Assembly (NCBI GenBank): GCA_028713225.1
Contig: JAQTOS010000001.1
Coordinates: forward strand, 124,001-188,000
Source: Candidatus Altimarinota bacterium
Lineage (GTDB): Bacteria > Patescibacteriota > Gracilibacteria > BD1-5 > UBA6164
DNA: 64,000 nucleotides
Direction: 5' to 3'
How positions within the stretch are numbered: the first letter of the stretch is position 1; each line of letters starts with the position of its first letter. A model generated the notes under the pieces. The model made no database searches. It was not told the origin of the DNA and worked only from the letters and a program-made list of their open reading frames with translations. Shown here piece by piece: positions 8,766 through 19,947 of the stretch. The position numbers and the translations under genes were made by a program.

Positions 8766-11603
8766 TTAACTATTTAAATATTTTCTTACACTTTCTCCTG
8801 TAAAACTTTTTTTATCTTTTATAAGCTCTTCTATTTTTCCTGAAAATACCAAATTTCATCATTTATCTCATCATTCTAGTCAGATGTCTACAATGTAATC
8901 AGCATTCAAAATAACATCCATATTATGTTCAATAACTAAAACTGAATTTCATTTATCAACTAAACTATGAAGTATTTTTATAAGTTTTTCCGTATCAGCA
9001 AAGTGTAAACCCGTTGTAGGTTCATCAAGAATATAGAAAGTTTTAGAAGTAGATCTTTTTGATAATTCTGTTGCAAGTTTGATTCTTTGAGATTCTCAAC
9101 CAGACAAAGTAGTAGACGATTGTCCAAGTTTGATATAAGATAGTCATACATCATTAAGAGTTTGCAGAATTCTAACTATTGGAGCATGAGAAGAAAAATA
9201 ATCTAGGGCCTCTTCAACTGTCATATTCAAAACATCTGAAATGGTTTTTCATTTGTAGGCAACTTGAAGAGTTTCCCCATTAAATCTTTTACCTTCACAA
9301 ACTTCACAAGTCACATAAACTGCAGGCAAGAAATGCATCTCTATTTTCTTTACACCATCTCATTCACAAGCCTCACATCTACCTTTTTTTGTATTGAAAC
9401 TGAATCTTCCCGCATCATATCATCTTACTTTTGATTCTTCAGTCATCGCAAAAACTTCTCTTATATGAGTGAAAACTCAAGTATAAGTTGCAGGATTAGA
9501 TCTAGGAGTTCTTCCTATTGGTGATTGGTCTATGATAACAACCTTATCTAAATTTTCCATTCATTCTATAGATTTGAATTTTCAGTATTGTCTAGTATAA
9601 GCATTATTTAGTTTATTAGCTAGATAATCAGCCAAAATATCATTTACCAAACTTGATTTACCAGAACCTGAAACTCAAGTAACAACAACTAAATTTTGAA
9701 GAGGAATAGACACATCTATATTTTTTAGATTGTTTTCTTTTGCTCAATTTATTTTCAAAAATTTATCGATTTTTCTATTTTTATTATTTACTAGAGAATG
9801 TTTATGTCTAGCCAAAAATGGTCCAGTAACTGAAGTTTCTGAATTTATAATATCTTCTATAGTTCACTCAGCAACAATAGAACCACCATGTATTCAAGCA
9901 CCTGGTCAGATGTCTATAATATAATCAGCATTTCTCATGATATCCTCATCATGCTCAACAATTATAAGAGTATTTCATAAATCTCTAAGTTTCTTCAAAT
10001 TCTCAATAAGCATATCATTATCTCTTGGATGTAGACCAATTGATGGTTCATCAAGAACATAAATAATTCATTCTAATTTAGTTCAAATTTGTGTTGCTAA
10101 TCTGATTCTTTGTAATTCTCAACCAGACAAAGTTGCAACCTTTCTAGACACATCTATATAAGATAATCATACTCAAGATAAAAATTCTAATCTTTCAATT
10201 GCATTTTTAAGAACTTTTGAAGCAATTTTTTTATCTCCTTCATTCAAGGTTAAATTTTGCAAAAAAACTAACGATTTTTCTACATTCATACTAGACAATT
10301 CTCCCACATTTAAATCTCAAATATAAACAGATAAACTCTCTTGTTTTAATCTGTATCCATTACAAACTGGACAATCCATATAAGTAATATATTCTGCTAA
10401 TTTATTTGTAGTTTCGCCTTCTCAATCAAAAAACTTACGAGTTAAATTTGGTATAACTCATTCATATTTTGCATTATAAACTTTTGGTGTTCCATCATAA
10501 TTATGAGTAACTTTATAAGTATCTTCACCAGTTCAATGCATTATCAAATCTCTTTCTTTTTTAGAATATTCTCTATAAGGAATATTAAGTGAAAATTTGT
10601 GTTTTTTTGAAACCTCTTTAAGAACTTCTATATAATAAGCTGATGAAAACCAAGGTTTTATAGCTCATTCCGCAATAGTCAAATTTGGAGAAACTATATT
10701 TTCTTCTAAGAATACTACTTTTTCACCAAGCCCATGACAATCAGGACAAGCTCAATTATGAGAATTAAAAGAGAAACTTGATATATCCAATTTTTCTGGA
10801 ACATGTCCACAATGAGAACATACAAAAGTATTAGAAAAGCTAAGACTTTCTATCCCACCCTCTTTCAAAAAATCAATTTCTATAAAAGCATTTCATGTTT
10901 TAAAAGCCAAATCTAGGGAATCTTTCAATCTTTTTGTATCACTAGACTCACTTGATGAAAAATCTTTAACAACAAGTCTGTCTATAACTATAAATAAATC
11001 TTTATTTTCCAAAGTTTTAGTATCAAGTTCATCATTCACAGTAAAAATATCTGCTCAAACTGCAAATCTAATAAATCACATATCAAGAACTTTTTTCTTA
11101 ATTTCAGCAAAAGAAGAAGCTTTTTTATCTTTGAAAATTGAAGATTTTATAACAAATTTTGTATCAAGTGGAAATTCAGAAATCTCAGCTATAATAGAAG
11201 ACATTGAATCTTTTTTTACTGAGTTTCAACATTTCACACATTTTCTTTTTCAAACATGAAGAAAAAGAAGTTTATAATAATCATAAATTTCAGTTATTGT
11301 ACCAACTGTAGATCTAGGATTATTATTTGTAGTTTTTTGGTCAATAGAAATAGTAGGAGAAAGACCATTTATCTCATCAACTTGAGCTTCATCCATCATT
11401 CCACCTATAAACATCCTAGCATAAGTAGATAAACTTTCTAGGTATTTTTTTTGTCATTCAGAATAAATAGTATTAAAAGCAAGGCTTGATTTTCCAGAAC
11501 CTGAAAGTCCTGTAATAACAGTTATCTTGTTTTTCGGTATCTTTAAGCTAATATTTTTCAAATTATGAGTTTTAGCTCACACAACTTCAAGGAATTTTGA
11601 CAT
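8766..11603 (-). CDS. uvrA: Excinuclease ABC subunit A
   Basis: A 945-aa ABC-type ATPase that finds bulky DNA lesions with UvrB in nucleotide excision repair. It has two nucleotide-binding halves: first Walker [10 protein letters not shown] near residue 31, with signature [16 protein letters not shown]; second Walker [10 protein letters not shown] near residue 645, with signature [15 protein letters not shown]. Zinc modules are visible as CSHCGHVPE...CPDCHGLG and CEACEGDG...CEVCEGKRF. The length is normal. Some glycines are UGA while both P-loops use GGN. It is the first gene of the operon uvrA-UDG-murB-unknown. Confidence 0.97.
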
Positions 11604-11678
11604 CTATTTTTGGGGTTTATTTTGTAAATTAGACTAAACGTATATTGTATTGAAAAATGAAAAAAGTAAAGGAAGAAA

Positions 11679-11714
11679 TAAAAAAAGTTCTGCTCTTATT
11701 AAAAAGCAAAACTT
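11679..11714 (-). terminator. Terminator of the long minus-strand run
   Basis: On the minus strand AAGTTTTGC pairs with GCAGAACTT (one mismatch), followed by a T-tract (A-run at 11680-11686 on plus). It lies 22 bases after the stop of the 213-aa gene and upstream of uvrA. Confidence 0.7.
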
Positions 11715-11735
11715 ATATTTATATTATTAATTGTT

Positions 11736-12377
11736 TTATATCTCTTCCATTTCTATTTTAGACAAGACTTTATGAACTTCTCATAAGATAAAATCAGCAT
11801 AAGAACTAGATTTTGAAGTGCTTATATTCATATTGATTTCTTTGAAAAAGAAAGAAAATACTTTGCTCGTAAATTTCAAAACATCAGTATTTTGTATAAG
11901 TTCTAGAGTCCTTTTATCCACTATTCCAGATGGATCAAAACTCATTATTGAAACTATATCTTCTATCCAATGATTTATTCTATCTCTCAAAATTGGATCA
12001 ATATCAGCATCATCAAAATCTTTATTTTCATTAGAATGATAGAAAAATTTTAAATTTTCTTTTCCTGTTATTTCTCTTATTTTATCCGATATTGGAAGAT
12101 AAACTAGAGATAATATTGCAACTATAAATCTAGAAGAAATTCCTGAATCAAGAACCTTAAAAAGACTTTCTAAAATTTCATCATATTTTTTATCTCTTAT
12201 AAAAATCACCAAAAACTCAACCAAAATTAAATCAAATTTCTTGGCTTTTTGTTCATCTTTTTGTACTCTTTTTATTCCTGCTCGTGCCTTTTTAGCTGCT
12301 TCTTTAAACTTTTCAGAGACTTCTCGTGATTTTGGTCCAGAGGCATCCTCCGCAGGGCTGTAATCTTCTAATCACAT
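11736..12377 (-). CDS. Hypothetical helical protein
   Basis: A 213-aa protein with a basic, Lys/Ala-rich N-terminus (about residues 15-45, KSREVSEKFKEAAKKARAG) and a mostly helical body. One segment, FIVAILSLVYLPISDKI, is moderately hydrophobic, but there is no convincing transmembrane helix or signal peptide. I do not recognise the family. It lies 51 bases after prmC and closes the operon before the hairpin at 11679-11714. A UGA near the C-terminus must be read as Gly to reach TAA at 11736. Confidence 0.65.
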
Positions 12378-12428
12378 AGTTTATTTAATTATTTATTATT
12401 TATTGGTCTAATTATATCATATTTTGCT

Positions 12429-13100
12429 TTAAAAACAAATTTTAACTATTCTATCAATTCATCATAAATCTTTAAAATATTCAATTTCGAGTCATAAAGA
12501 TTCTAAATATTTTCGAGAATATTCTCTTTGGTCAAATCAAATTTCTATAAACAGAGTAATTTTTTCTAGAGAATAAATATTTTTTAATTCAAAAATTTGA
12601 GAAATCAGTTTTTCATAAAGTTCAAATCATGTGTCTTTTCATCCAAAAAGAGCTATATGGGGCTCATTTTCTAGAACTTCTTTGTCCATATTTTCAAAAT
12701 CTCAGTTTTTTATATATGGAAGATTTGCTGTAATTATCAAATTTTTAGTATTTATTTTTTGAGTCTGATTCAAAAAAAATTCAAGTAAATCAGATTTTTG
12801 TAAATTTAATTTTTCTTGTAAATCATGTTTTCGGGTGTTTATTTTTGCTACTTCTAAAGCATCCGGTGATATATCCAAAGCAAAAGCTTCAACTATTTCA
12901 AATTTAGTATTTTTAAGTATTGAAACTGGAATACAAGAGCTTCAAGTTCAAACATCAATAAGAGTAAAATTAGCAGAATTTATCTCCTTCAGTACTTGAT
13001 AAATCATAGTTTCAGTATCGTTCCTAGGCACTAAAACTCTAGAATCTACATAAAAAGGAAGAGCAAAAAACTCTTCATTATCTGGATAATTAATTTTCAA
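12429..13100 (-). CDS. prmC: Release factor glutamine methyltransferase, N-terminally short
   Basis: This protein probably methylates the glutamine of the GGQ motif in the peptide-chain release factor. The SAM-binding motif I is LIDVGTGSSCIPV, with both glycines encoded by UGA. The substrate motif, usually NPPY, is NLPYIKN here. LVPRNDTETM, equal to the family's IPRPETE, is near residue 20. The N-terminal helical domain of about 75 residues found in most PrmC proteins is absent. No ATG fits: the best start is TTG at 13098-13100, which overlaps the upstream permease stop by 11 bases. The start is therefore uncertain. In a UGA-recoded organism the target should be RF1 only (inference). Confidence 0.82.
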
Positions 13101-13851
13101 AGTTTTTTCTATTAAAGATTAATACAGTGAAAAACAAAATCAAAGCTAGATAAAATAGTGAGTAAAATGTATTTCAAACTAAGTATGAAAGTGAAAAATT
13201 AGAAAAACTTCAAATAGAATCTTTTAAATTTATAGCTTCAAATGGCGGGAATAAAACTTGTAAAGTTTTTACAAAATATAATAAAACTTCATTTTGAACT
13301 CTTACAACCAAATCTATAATTACAGAAAAACTATGAGCTATAAAATAGAAAATTACTGATACTAAAATAGTAAGTATATTAGACATGAAAGTAGACAAAA
13401 AGATAAGTATAGAAAGTAGTATTTCTAGCTTCAAAAAAGTAAAAAATAAAGCCCAAAATATTAAATTATCTAGTGGAATTCCTTTGAAAAATAAAACTCA
13501 AATATATAAAATAGATTGTAAAAATACAACTAAAAATATAACAAATGAAAAACCTAAGAATTTTCAAAGAATAAATTCATATCTGTTTATTGGTTTAGAT
13601 AAAATCAAAAATATAGTTTTCCCATCAACTTCTTTAAAAAGTAATTGACTACCTACAAATAAAACAGAAATAAAAGAAAATATTTCTATCATTGCAAGTC
13701 CAAAATCAACTATTACTTTATTATCATCTCAAATAGTAAGTTTACCTAAAGCAAGAGAAGAAATAATAAAAATTAGTGCAAAAAAGACTATCAAATATAA
13801 AAATTTATTCCTGATAATTTCTTTAAAAGTGTTTAGTGCTATATTTATCAT
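13090..13851 (-). CDS. ABC-2 type transporter permease
   Basis: A 253-aa integral membrane protein with about six hydrophobic helices. The N-terminus MINIALNTFKEIIRNKFLY is typical of ABC-2 permeases, as is the loop KEVDGKTIFLILSKPINRYEFILGK between the second and third helices. The partner ATPase is not adjacent, so it must be encoded elsewhere if one is used. The substrate is unknown. It starts three bases after the fmt stop and overlaps the prmC start, so the three are translationally linked. Confidence 0.72.
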
Positions 13852-13854
13852 ATA

Positions 13855-14823
13855 TTAATTAAAATTATAATCTAAAAAATCTTTATACCCGTTTACGAAG
13901 CTAAATATATCCATTTCTTTTTTTCATTCAAGTTTAATTTTGTTTAAAAGCAAAATTCAAGACTTGCAAATAATTCAAACTGATTTTTCTCAGTGATCTT
14001 CTAATTCAATAACATCTCATAGTTTAAAATCTTCATCTAAAAACACCTCATGTTCATCAAAAAAACAATCTGTAATATCTAGTTTTTTTCATTTAAAATA
14101 TGTATAAATTCCAGGCCACGTGCTATAAGACCTCCACATATCATAAATTTCTTTAGCCGTAGATTTTGCGAAATCAATTTTCCCATCTTCTTTAGAGATT
14201 TTAGAACAATAAGTAGCCTCTGAATCATCTTGTTTTACTCCAATAATTTCTCAAGCTATATATTTTTTCAAAGTTGTAGATAATAATTCTACTCAAATTT
14301 CTGAAAATTTATTAAAAATATCTTGAGTTTTATCCATTACATCTATATCAATTTCTTTTATACTTAAAATATCTCATTCATCCATTCACTGCGACATTTT
14401 CATAATAGTTAATCATGTTTTTATATCTCAATTTTTAACTGATTCTTGAATAGGAGAAGCTCATCTATAAAGTGGTAAAATTGAACCATGTATATTTACT
14501 ACAAAATTTCTAGGAATTGCCAAAATTTCATTTGGGATAATTTTTCCATAAGCTACAACTATTATGAAATCTAAATCAAGAGATTTTAATTTATCAAAAA
14601 CTTCAGTGTTTTCTCTTAATTTTTCTGGCTGTAATATTTCTAATTCTTTTTCTAAAGCTAGTTTATGAACTGGTGTTGCTGTCAAAACCTGTTCTCTTCA
14701 TACTTTTTTATCTGCTTGAGAAACAACAAGTTTCACATCAAAAAAATCATCTTTCAAAATATCTTCAAGTATTTTAGCTGAAAATTCTCCAGTACCAAAA
14801 TATGCTATTTTAATTTTATTCAT
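13855..14823 (-). CDS. fmt: Methionyl-tRNA formyltransferase
   Basis: A 322-aa enzyme that formylates initiator Met-tRNA using 10-formyl-THF. The N-terminal domain begins IKIAYFGTGEFSAKIL and carries the key NIHGSILPLYRGASPIQ near residue 105, with the catalytic Asn and His. DEGDILSIKEIDI follows, and a C-terminal RNA-binding domain contains GKIDFAKSTAKEIYDMWRS. The length is normal for the family. It sits 12 bases after the pilin-like gene and three bases before the permease. Together with glyA in the same run it links C1 metabolism to initiation, but the clustering may be chance. Confidence 0.93.
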
Positions 14824-14835
14824 CTTGTATATTAT

Positions 14836-15600
14836 TTATTTAATTTCTAAACTAATTTCTTTTCCCACTCTTTCAAAAAATAAAAATTCTTTGTCTACTA
14901 TTTGTCCACTTTGGTCTTTTATAAATTTCTTATTATTTATATTATCTATTGTAATTAGATTTGAATAAGTTCCAGTTTTATCTTTTTTGGTATTTATTCA
15001 AGTCAATATCAATTTAGTAGATATATTTGTTAAAATAGAAGAATTTTCCTGACTATAATAATTAAAATATATATCATTTACAGTTGACCCAGAAATGCTT
15101 GAATTAATTGACAACATTTTTAAATTTGATAAATCGAGTGTAGTTTTCCCATTTATATCCATTGTATTATCAACATAATTCTTTTGATCTGCAAATCATA
15201 CATATGCGAAGTCCGTTCAGGTACTCATAAAAAATCAAGTAGCTGATAAAATTCAATTTAAACTAGTATTATTAAAATCTAAGATTCGTTTATAATCTTG
15301 ATTTATATAATTAGTATAAGTTATGTAAGCTAAACTTCCTGTCTGAAAGATTATTCTATAATCATATATTTTCATATCTCTGACTTTAGAATCAAGATCT
15401 TTTATGCTTTGATTTATATTAGACAAATCTTCATTTATTGCTTGTCTTGATGAAAAATCACTAAAATATCCAAATGAAAAAACTGAAACTATAGCTATTA
15501 TTGCCATAACCATTATAAGTTCTACTAGTGTGAAAGCTGATTTTATTTGTTTTTTAGATACATTGCAATATATCTCTACACTTTTGTTTATTATTCTCAT
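14836..15600 (-). CDS. Pilin-like protein with type III prepilin signal
   Basis: A 254-aa protein with the class III signal: leader ending KKQIKSA, then FTLVELIMVMAIIAIVSVFSFGYF, with the conserved Phe+1 and Glu+5 and a hydrophobic helix. The residue before the cleavage point is Ala rather than the usual Gly. The soluble domain (about 200 residues) has no cysteine and is rich in Asn, Ile and Ser, with short beta-like strands. It is probably a minor pilin or pseudopilin of a type IV pilus-like machine, exported after cleavage by a prepilin peptidase not in this window. Its start overlaps the end of the preceding transferase gene by ten bases. Confidence 0.82.
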
Positions 15601-16682
15601 AATTTATCCGTTTTTTTAATTTTCTTAACTTTTTCTTTTATACTAAGAATATCATTCATAAAAATAACAATAACAACAAGTATAAAGAAAATAATTATTT
15701 TTCCTAGCTTATCCATAAATAAAGCCCCTATACCAAAAAGAAAAGAAAGAGAGTAGATTATAAAAAGTATATGTTTTTTAGGAAGTCCCGCATCAAGAAG
15801 TCTATGGTGAAAATGAGTAAAATCTTTATTTAATGGACTTTTACCTGCCAAAACTCTTTTTATAATTACATAAAATGCATCTATAAAATATATACCGAAA
15901 ACCACTAAAACAGTTGCTACTTTTCCTCAAGATATTATAGACAAAGTCGCCAACATAAATGCCAAAAACATAGTTCATGAATCTCACATTAAAATCTTCT
16001 CTCTAAAGTCAAATAGCCAAAAAACAAATGTCGAAGTAAAAAGGATTATAGACATTTCAGCTACAAACATAGCATTTTTTACCCCTTTAACATAATCATC
16101 TCAAAAAAACAAAGTAATAGCTAAAACAAAAAGTATAAAAAATGATATTGATGATAATCCTGATGTTATACCTGGAATACCATCACTCCAATTTAATGAA
16201 TTAAATATTAAAACGTACCAAAAAATAGTAAAAATAAGAGGAATAGTATAAATCATTTGTCAAAATAATTCAAAATGATGAGTTTCTAGGTTTATTACTC
16301 ATCCAAAAATATTACTTATATAACCAATTTTTATAGAAGTAATTCATATTAATGCCCCTATCATTATTTGTATAAACAGTCTTAATTTAGCACTTATATC
16401 AAATAAATCATCAAAAAAACTTATAATAGTTATTACAAATCACAAAGCTAGTATTACATAATATTTCATATTATGTTCCACAAAAAATAAACTTAAAATA
16501 AGAAAATTTAAGAAAAAAATCACCCCCATACTATAAGGAACTGGGGCTCTTTTATATCAATATTTGTGTGGTTTATCTAAAATTCAATATTTTCTAAAAA
16601 CAAAAGAAAATACTTTTATCAAAGTATAAGAAAGCACTATTGAAGTAAAAAACAATACTAGTAATTCTGGAATATTTGTCAT
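15591..16682 (-). CDS. Undecaprenyl-phosphate sugar-1-phosphate transferase (WecA/MraY family)
   Basis: A 363-aa polytopic enzyme that starts a surface glycan by moving a sugar-1-phosphate from a UDP-sugar to undecaprenyl phosphate. About ten helices are seen. Cytoplasmic motifs are present: ISFFDDLFDIS (the DDxxD metal site) near residue 92, NSLNWSDGIPGI near residue 165, FDFREKILMGDSGTMFLAF near 225, and HFHHRLLDAG near 290, which is the HxHH signature of the WecA branch. A true MraY would instead carry a pentapeptide-binding loop, so the WecA branch is favoured. The stop TAA at 15591 is reached after a UGA read as Gly and overlaps the pilin-like start. Confidence 0.88.
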
Positions 16683-16733
16683 ATCAATTTTTTATTAAAT
16701 TATTTTGGCTAAATATACAAAAAAAAGCTTTTT

Positions 16734-17966
16734 TTACAAGTGAAATTTAGAGATTATTTTTTTATTATCAAACATATAAACAAATAAAAATGCTCCTAAT
16801 TGTCATAATGCTATTATAGTTAAAATTATATGAATTAAAGATTCTTTTGATAGATTATAAAAATGCATAATTAAAATTATAAAAAGAACCGGCAATATTC
16901 TTCAAGCAATCAAAAATACTTCTCTTAGAATCATAGCCGGAAAAAAATCACTTGTCCCATGTTTTATAAAATCCATACTTCTTAAGTCATAAACATGTTC
17001 TGAAACCCTATAAATTGGTCAAATCAGAAGTCCAATAAGAGAAAACACAATAAATCAAATCAAAGAAAGATTAAAGAAGAAAAGCAGTATATTTAATACT
17101 GAAAATAAACTAGCATAAAAATATATAGTTAATCTTTTATCTACTTTCCTTTTCTTAATAAGAAATAGAACTATCAAAGTAGACAATATTGACATAATCC
17201 CTTGGAAAAGTCATATATCTATCTCATTTTTAAAAAATAAGATTGTTATAATTCAACCAGTATTTACCCCCTGATAGAATCAAACCGAGAAAAAATAAGA
17301 ATGTATATAGAAATATTTCTTAGAAAAAAAATTTTTTATATCATTTTTACTAATTTTTGATTTAGGAATATATGATTTTATATCATTTACAAAAGAAAAA
17401 CTAAATATATATAAAACAGGCATTATCAAAAATAATATAATATATCAATTAAATTTAAAATATAAACTAATAGCAAATAATGCAGAAATAAATAATGGAA
17501 CTCGAAATTTAATCAAATTATCTCCAGATGATATAATAGATGAGTATTTATCTCTTCAAGCATCCTCTATATGAGCCAATTCCTGAGTATGAACTGCGCA
17601 CCGAAAAGCTCCATTTCAAAGTCCATAAAATAGGTAATAGAAAAAGATAAAATAAATAGAAAAATTTGATAAGAAAATGCTTATAAAAGACAAAAAGAAT
17701 AATAAATAAGAAAGATAATATAAATTTTTTATATCTTTTTTATAAATTGCAAAAATAGCTCAAATTCAGCTAAATCATATAAAAACGATTATAAAATAAA
17801 AAATCAGAAAATAAAGCAATATTTCTATACTATTTCAAAAAAGTTTATAAACATAAAAAGTAGTGAAAACACCTGATATTATAGATCAAATGGTATAAAT
17901 CCAGTTTAGAAAAATCAAAGATTTATGATTTTGGTCAATATTTTTAAATTTTTGTAATAAGTTCAT
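16734..17966 (-). CDS. MFS-type transporter
   Basis: A 410-aa protein with about twelve transmembrane helices, rich in Phe, Ile and Leu. Between the first helices of the N-half, YGLGNGAFRCAVHTQELAHI is followed by DAGRDKYSSIISSGDNLIKF, a cytoplasmic loop resembling major facilitator proteins. Between the two halves lies a basic loop, SYIPKSKISKNDIKNFFSKK. The substrate is unknown. It starts just after the stop of a decayed transporter fragment (17971), with no recognisable promoter between, so it likely depends on the upstream transcript. Confidence 0.65.
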
Positions 17967-17970
17967 AAGT

Positions 17971-18144
17971 TTATAAATTTATTAAAATAAGTCCTATAAA
18001 TCATGTAAATATAAGAAGCCATTGCACTTTTTCTAAATGTTCTTTAAAAAGAAAATAGGCACTTATGGAAACTAAAATAGGAATAATAGACAGAAATAAA
18101 ATTGAAAGAGATATTTTTCAGATGATTGTAGAATAAAAAAATGC
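17971..18144 (-). pseudogene. C-terminal remnant of an EamA/DMT transporter
   Basis: Read on the minus strand, these 57 sense codons encode IIPILVSISAYFLFKEHLEKVQ followed by WLLIFTGFIGLILINL and TAA. This matches the last two helices and the E-rich loop of an EamA-family drug/metabolite transporter. There is no start codon: the codon just before is the TAA that ends the acetyltransferase gene, in the same frame. The other eight or so helices are missing. It is best explained as debris of a deleted transporter gene. Confidence 0.7.
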
Positions 18145-18564
18145 TTAAAAAAATTTTTCATATTCAGTATTATTTTTTCAAACAGAAAATCAGTTTTTAG
18201 AATAAAAATGTTTTAATTCTTCACTTTCTGTTCTTCATACTAAATAAGTCCATTCATATCAATCATCTTGTATATTTTTCTCAAAAGTTTTAAGTAATTT
18301 ACTTCAAATTCCTTTTCATCTATATTCTTTTTGTATTCACATACTCCAAACTATACTTCATTTTGCTTTTAATTTTTCTCAAAGTAAATATCAAATAACT
18401 ATATTTTCTAATTCTACAACTAAAAAACATCATTCATTATTTTCTAAATATCTTTCTAAAAAATCCTTTGTGTAATATTCTCAAGATGCCCAAATTAGCT
18501 CAGGCATTTGACTAAGCTCTTCACATTTTTCTAAATCATTTATATTTGCTTCTCTTATATTCAT
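18145..18564 (-). CDS. GNAT-family N-acetyltransferase
   Basis: A 139-aa acetyl-CoA-dependent transferase. Motif A of the GNAT fold is IQKEYRGKGIGSKLLKTFEK near residue 75, with the Arg/Gln-x-x-Gly-x-Gly pyrophosphate loop. Motif B follows with FYSKNGFSVGKNN near the C-terminus. The N-terminus MNIREANINDLEKCEEL is typical. The substrate cannot be told: a small molecule, a tRNA or a protein N-terminus. Its stop directly abuts the dead transporter fragment in the same frame. It follows the HAD gene by 89 bases. Confidence 0.85.
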
Positions 18565-18579
18565 AATTTTTTATTAATA

Positions 18580-18653
18580 TTATTTTTCTAATTTCATAGG
18601 AATAGAATCATCTTCAGGAAATCTCTTTCTTTCATCTAGTAATTTATTTATTA
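18580..18653 (-). other. Short spacer with coding-like sequence
   Basis: Between the HAD and GNAT genes the minus strand reads NKLLDERKRFPEDDSIPMKLEK before TAA. It has protein-like composition but no start codon of its own. It may be a tail of a lost gene or chance. I could not match it to a family. Confidence 0.25.
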
Positions 18654-19244
18654 TTAAAAATTAACTTCATCCCAACTTTTTACTTTTATCAGATTTTCAT
18701 GAGTTTCTGGTCTAAGCTTATTCCAAGGTTTTTCAAGCAAATAAGTAAGTATTCCGTTTTCAGCCAAATCTAGTGCATAATCTGGATTATCCTCAATCAT
18801 ATGAAAAATTCAGTGTTCTTTGCATAATTCTGATTTTGGCTTATCTTCTTTTGCAAGACTATGATTAGCAAAAACAATCTCTTCAAATATATTTGGATAA
18901 TGCTTATCTATCCATTTTTGTGTATATTCTCAAAATAAATCACTAACTCTAGCTGTAACTATTTTTAGAATATAACCCTTATCTTTAAGTTTTTTTAATC
19001 ATTCTATCGCTCAAGTAACTGGCAAAACTTCAAGTTTATCCTTATCCTCTAACATAGCAGTTCTAAACCGCTCCATTGCTTGTTTAGCATCTAAATCATA
19101 CTCGACCATTTTATGGATATAGTAATTTACAATATCCTCTCTTTTTACTGTTTTTCAATAAATTTTATAATCATGATGAACTAGGGCATAATCAACAAAT
19201 TCAGCCAGAACCTCATCCAAATCAACTCAAATAATTTTTTGCAT
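18654..19244 (-). CDS. HAD-family 5'(3')-deoxyribonucleotidase-like hydrolase
   Basis: A 196-aa haloacid dehalogenase hydrolase. Motif I is IGVDLDEVLAEF, the DxDxV form with nucleophile Asp9, typical of the cytosolic 5'-nucleotidase type C group. Motif II is IVTARVS, and motif IV is MIEDNPDYALDLAENG. The cap region includes YKIYGKTVKREDI, seen in related proteins. It probably dephosphorylates pyrimidine (deoxy)nucleoside monophosphates. It lies in a run of nucleotide hydrolases (UMPH-1-like, HD, MazG-like) on the same strand, which supports this role. Confidence 0.78.
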
Positions 19245-19249
19245 AATTT

Positions 19250-19945
19250 TTAATTTATAAATTTTTTAAAATTTTTGATATAAAATACAAATACCGTAAG
19301 TGGAAGTAAGAAATAAGATATATCTATTCATTTAATATCTGAAATTAAAAATGATTCATAAACTGATAAGAATGAACCGAAAGTTATAAGAAATATTCAA
19401 ACTAAACTGAAAATATATTTTTGTTTTTCACTAAGCAAGACAAGTCAGATAGAGAAAAAGAAAAATCAGAAAATCTGGATTATATTGTGAATAGAATTAA
19501 ATAATCATAAATAATAATTAACTCCTATAATAAATAAATTTAATCAAAATGATAATTTCCAATTTATAAAATTAATATTTTTTGATTTAAATTCTAGAAA
19601 ATATCATTTTAAAGAAGGCAAAATAAAAACTAATTGTGGTAGTAAATAATGCCATTTTCAGCCTGTTAATCATGCATATATTCAAAGACTTGTGAAAATA
19701 AAAAACTGATAAATTTGGAATCAAACTCAATACTTATTATTCTTCATAGAAAAATAATATAACATCATCATAACGGCTAAATCTCAAGAAAAATGAAGTA
19801 CAAAAATACTTGATATTTCAAAAATATTTCCAGTATTTGTTTTATAAATTATAGCTAAACATAAAACAAAAATAACAAAAATCCACCAATTAGATTTGGC
19901 GAATATTTTTATTTCTTTCAGTAAAATTTTAAATATTTCTGGCAT
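19250..19945 (-). CDS. Integral membrane protein, unknown
   Basis: A 231-aa protein with about six or seven hydrophobic helices and short aromatic-rich loops (SMKNNKYWVGFQIYQFF). The start ATG at 19943-19945 follows the UMPH-1-like stop by two bases. A longer reading from TTG at 19975 would overlap that gene and is not preferred. No motif is recognised. Its position between two nucleotidases with gaps of 2 and 5 bases suggests cotranscription, but says little on function. Confidence 0.6.
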
Positions 19946-19947
19946 TT

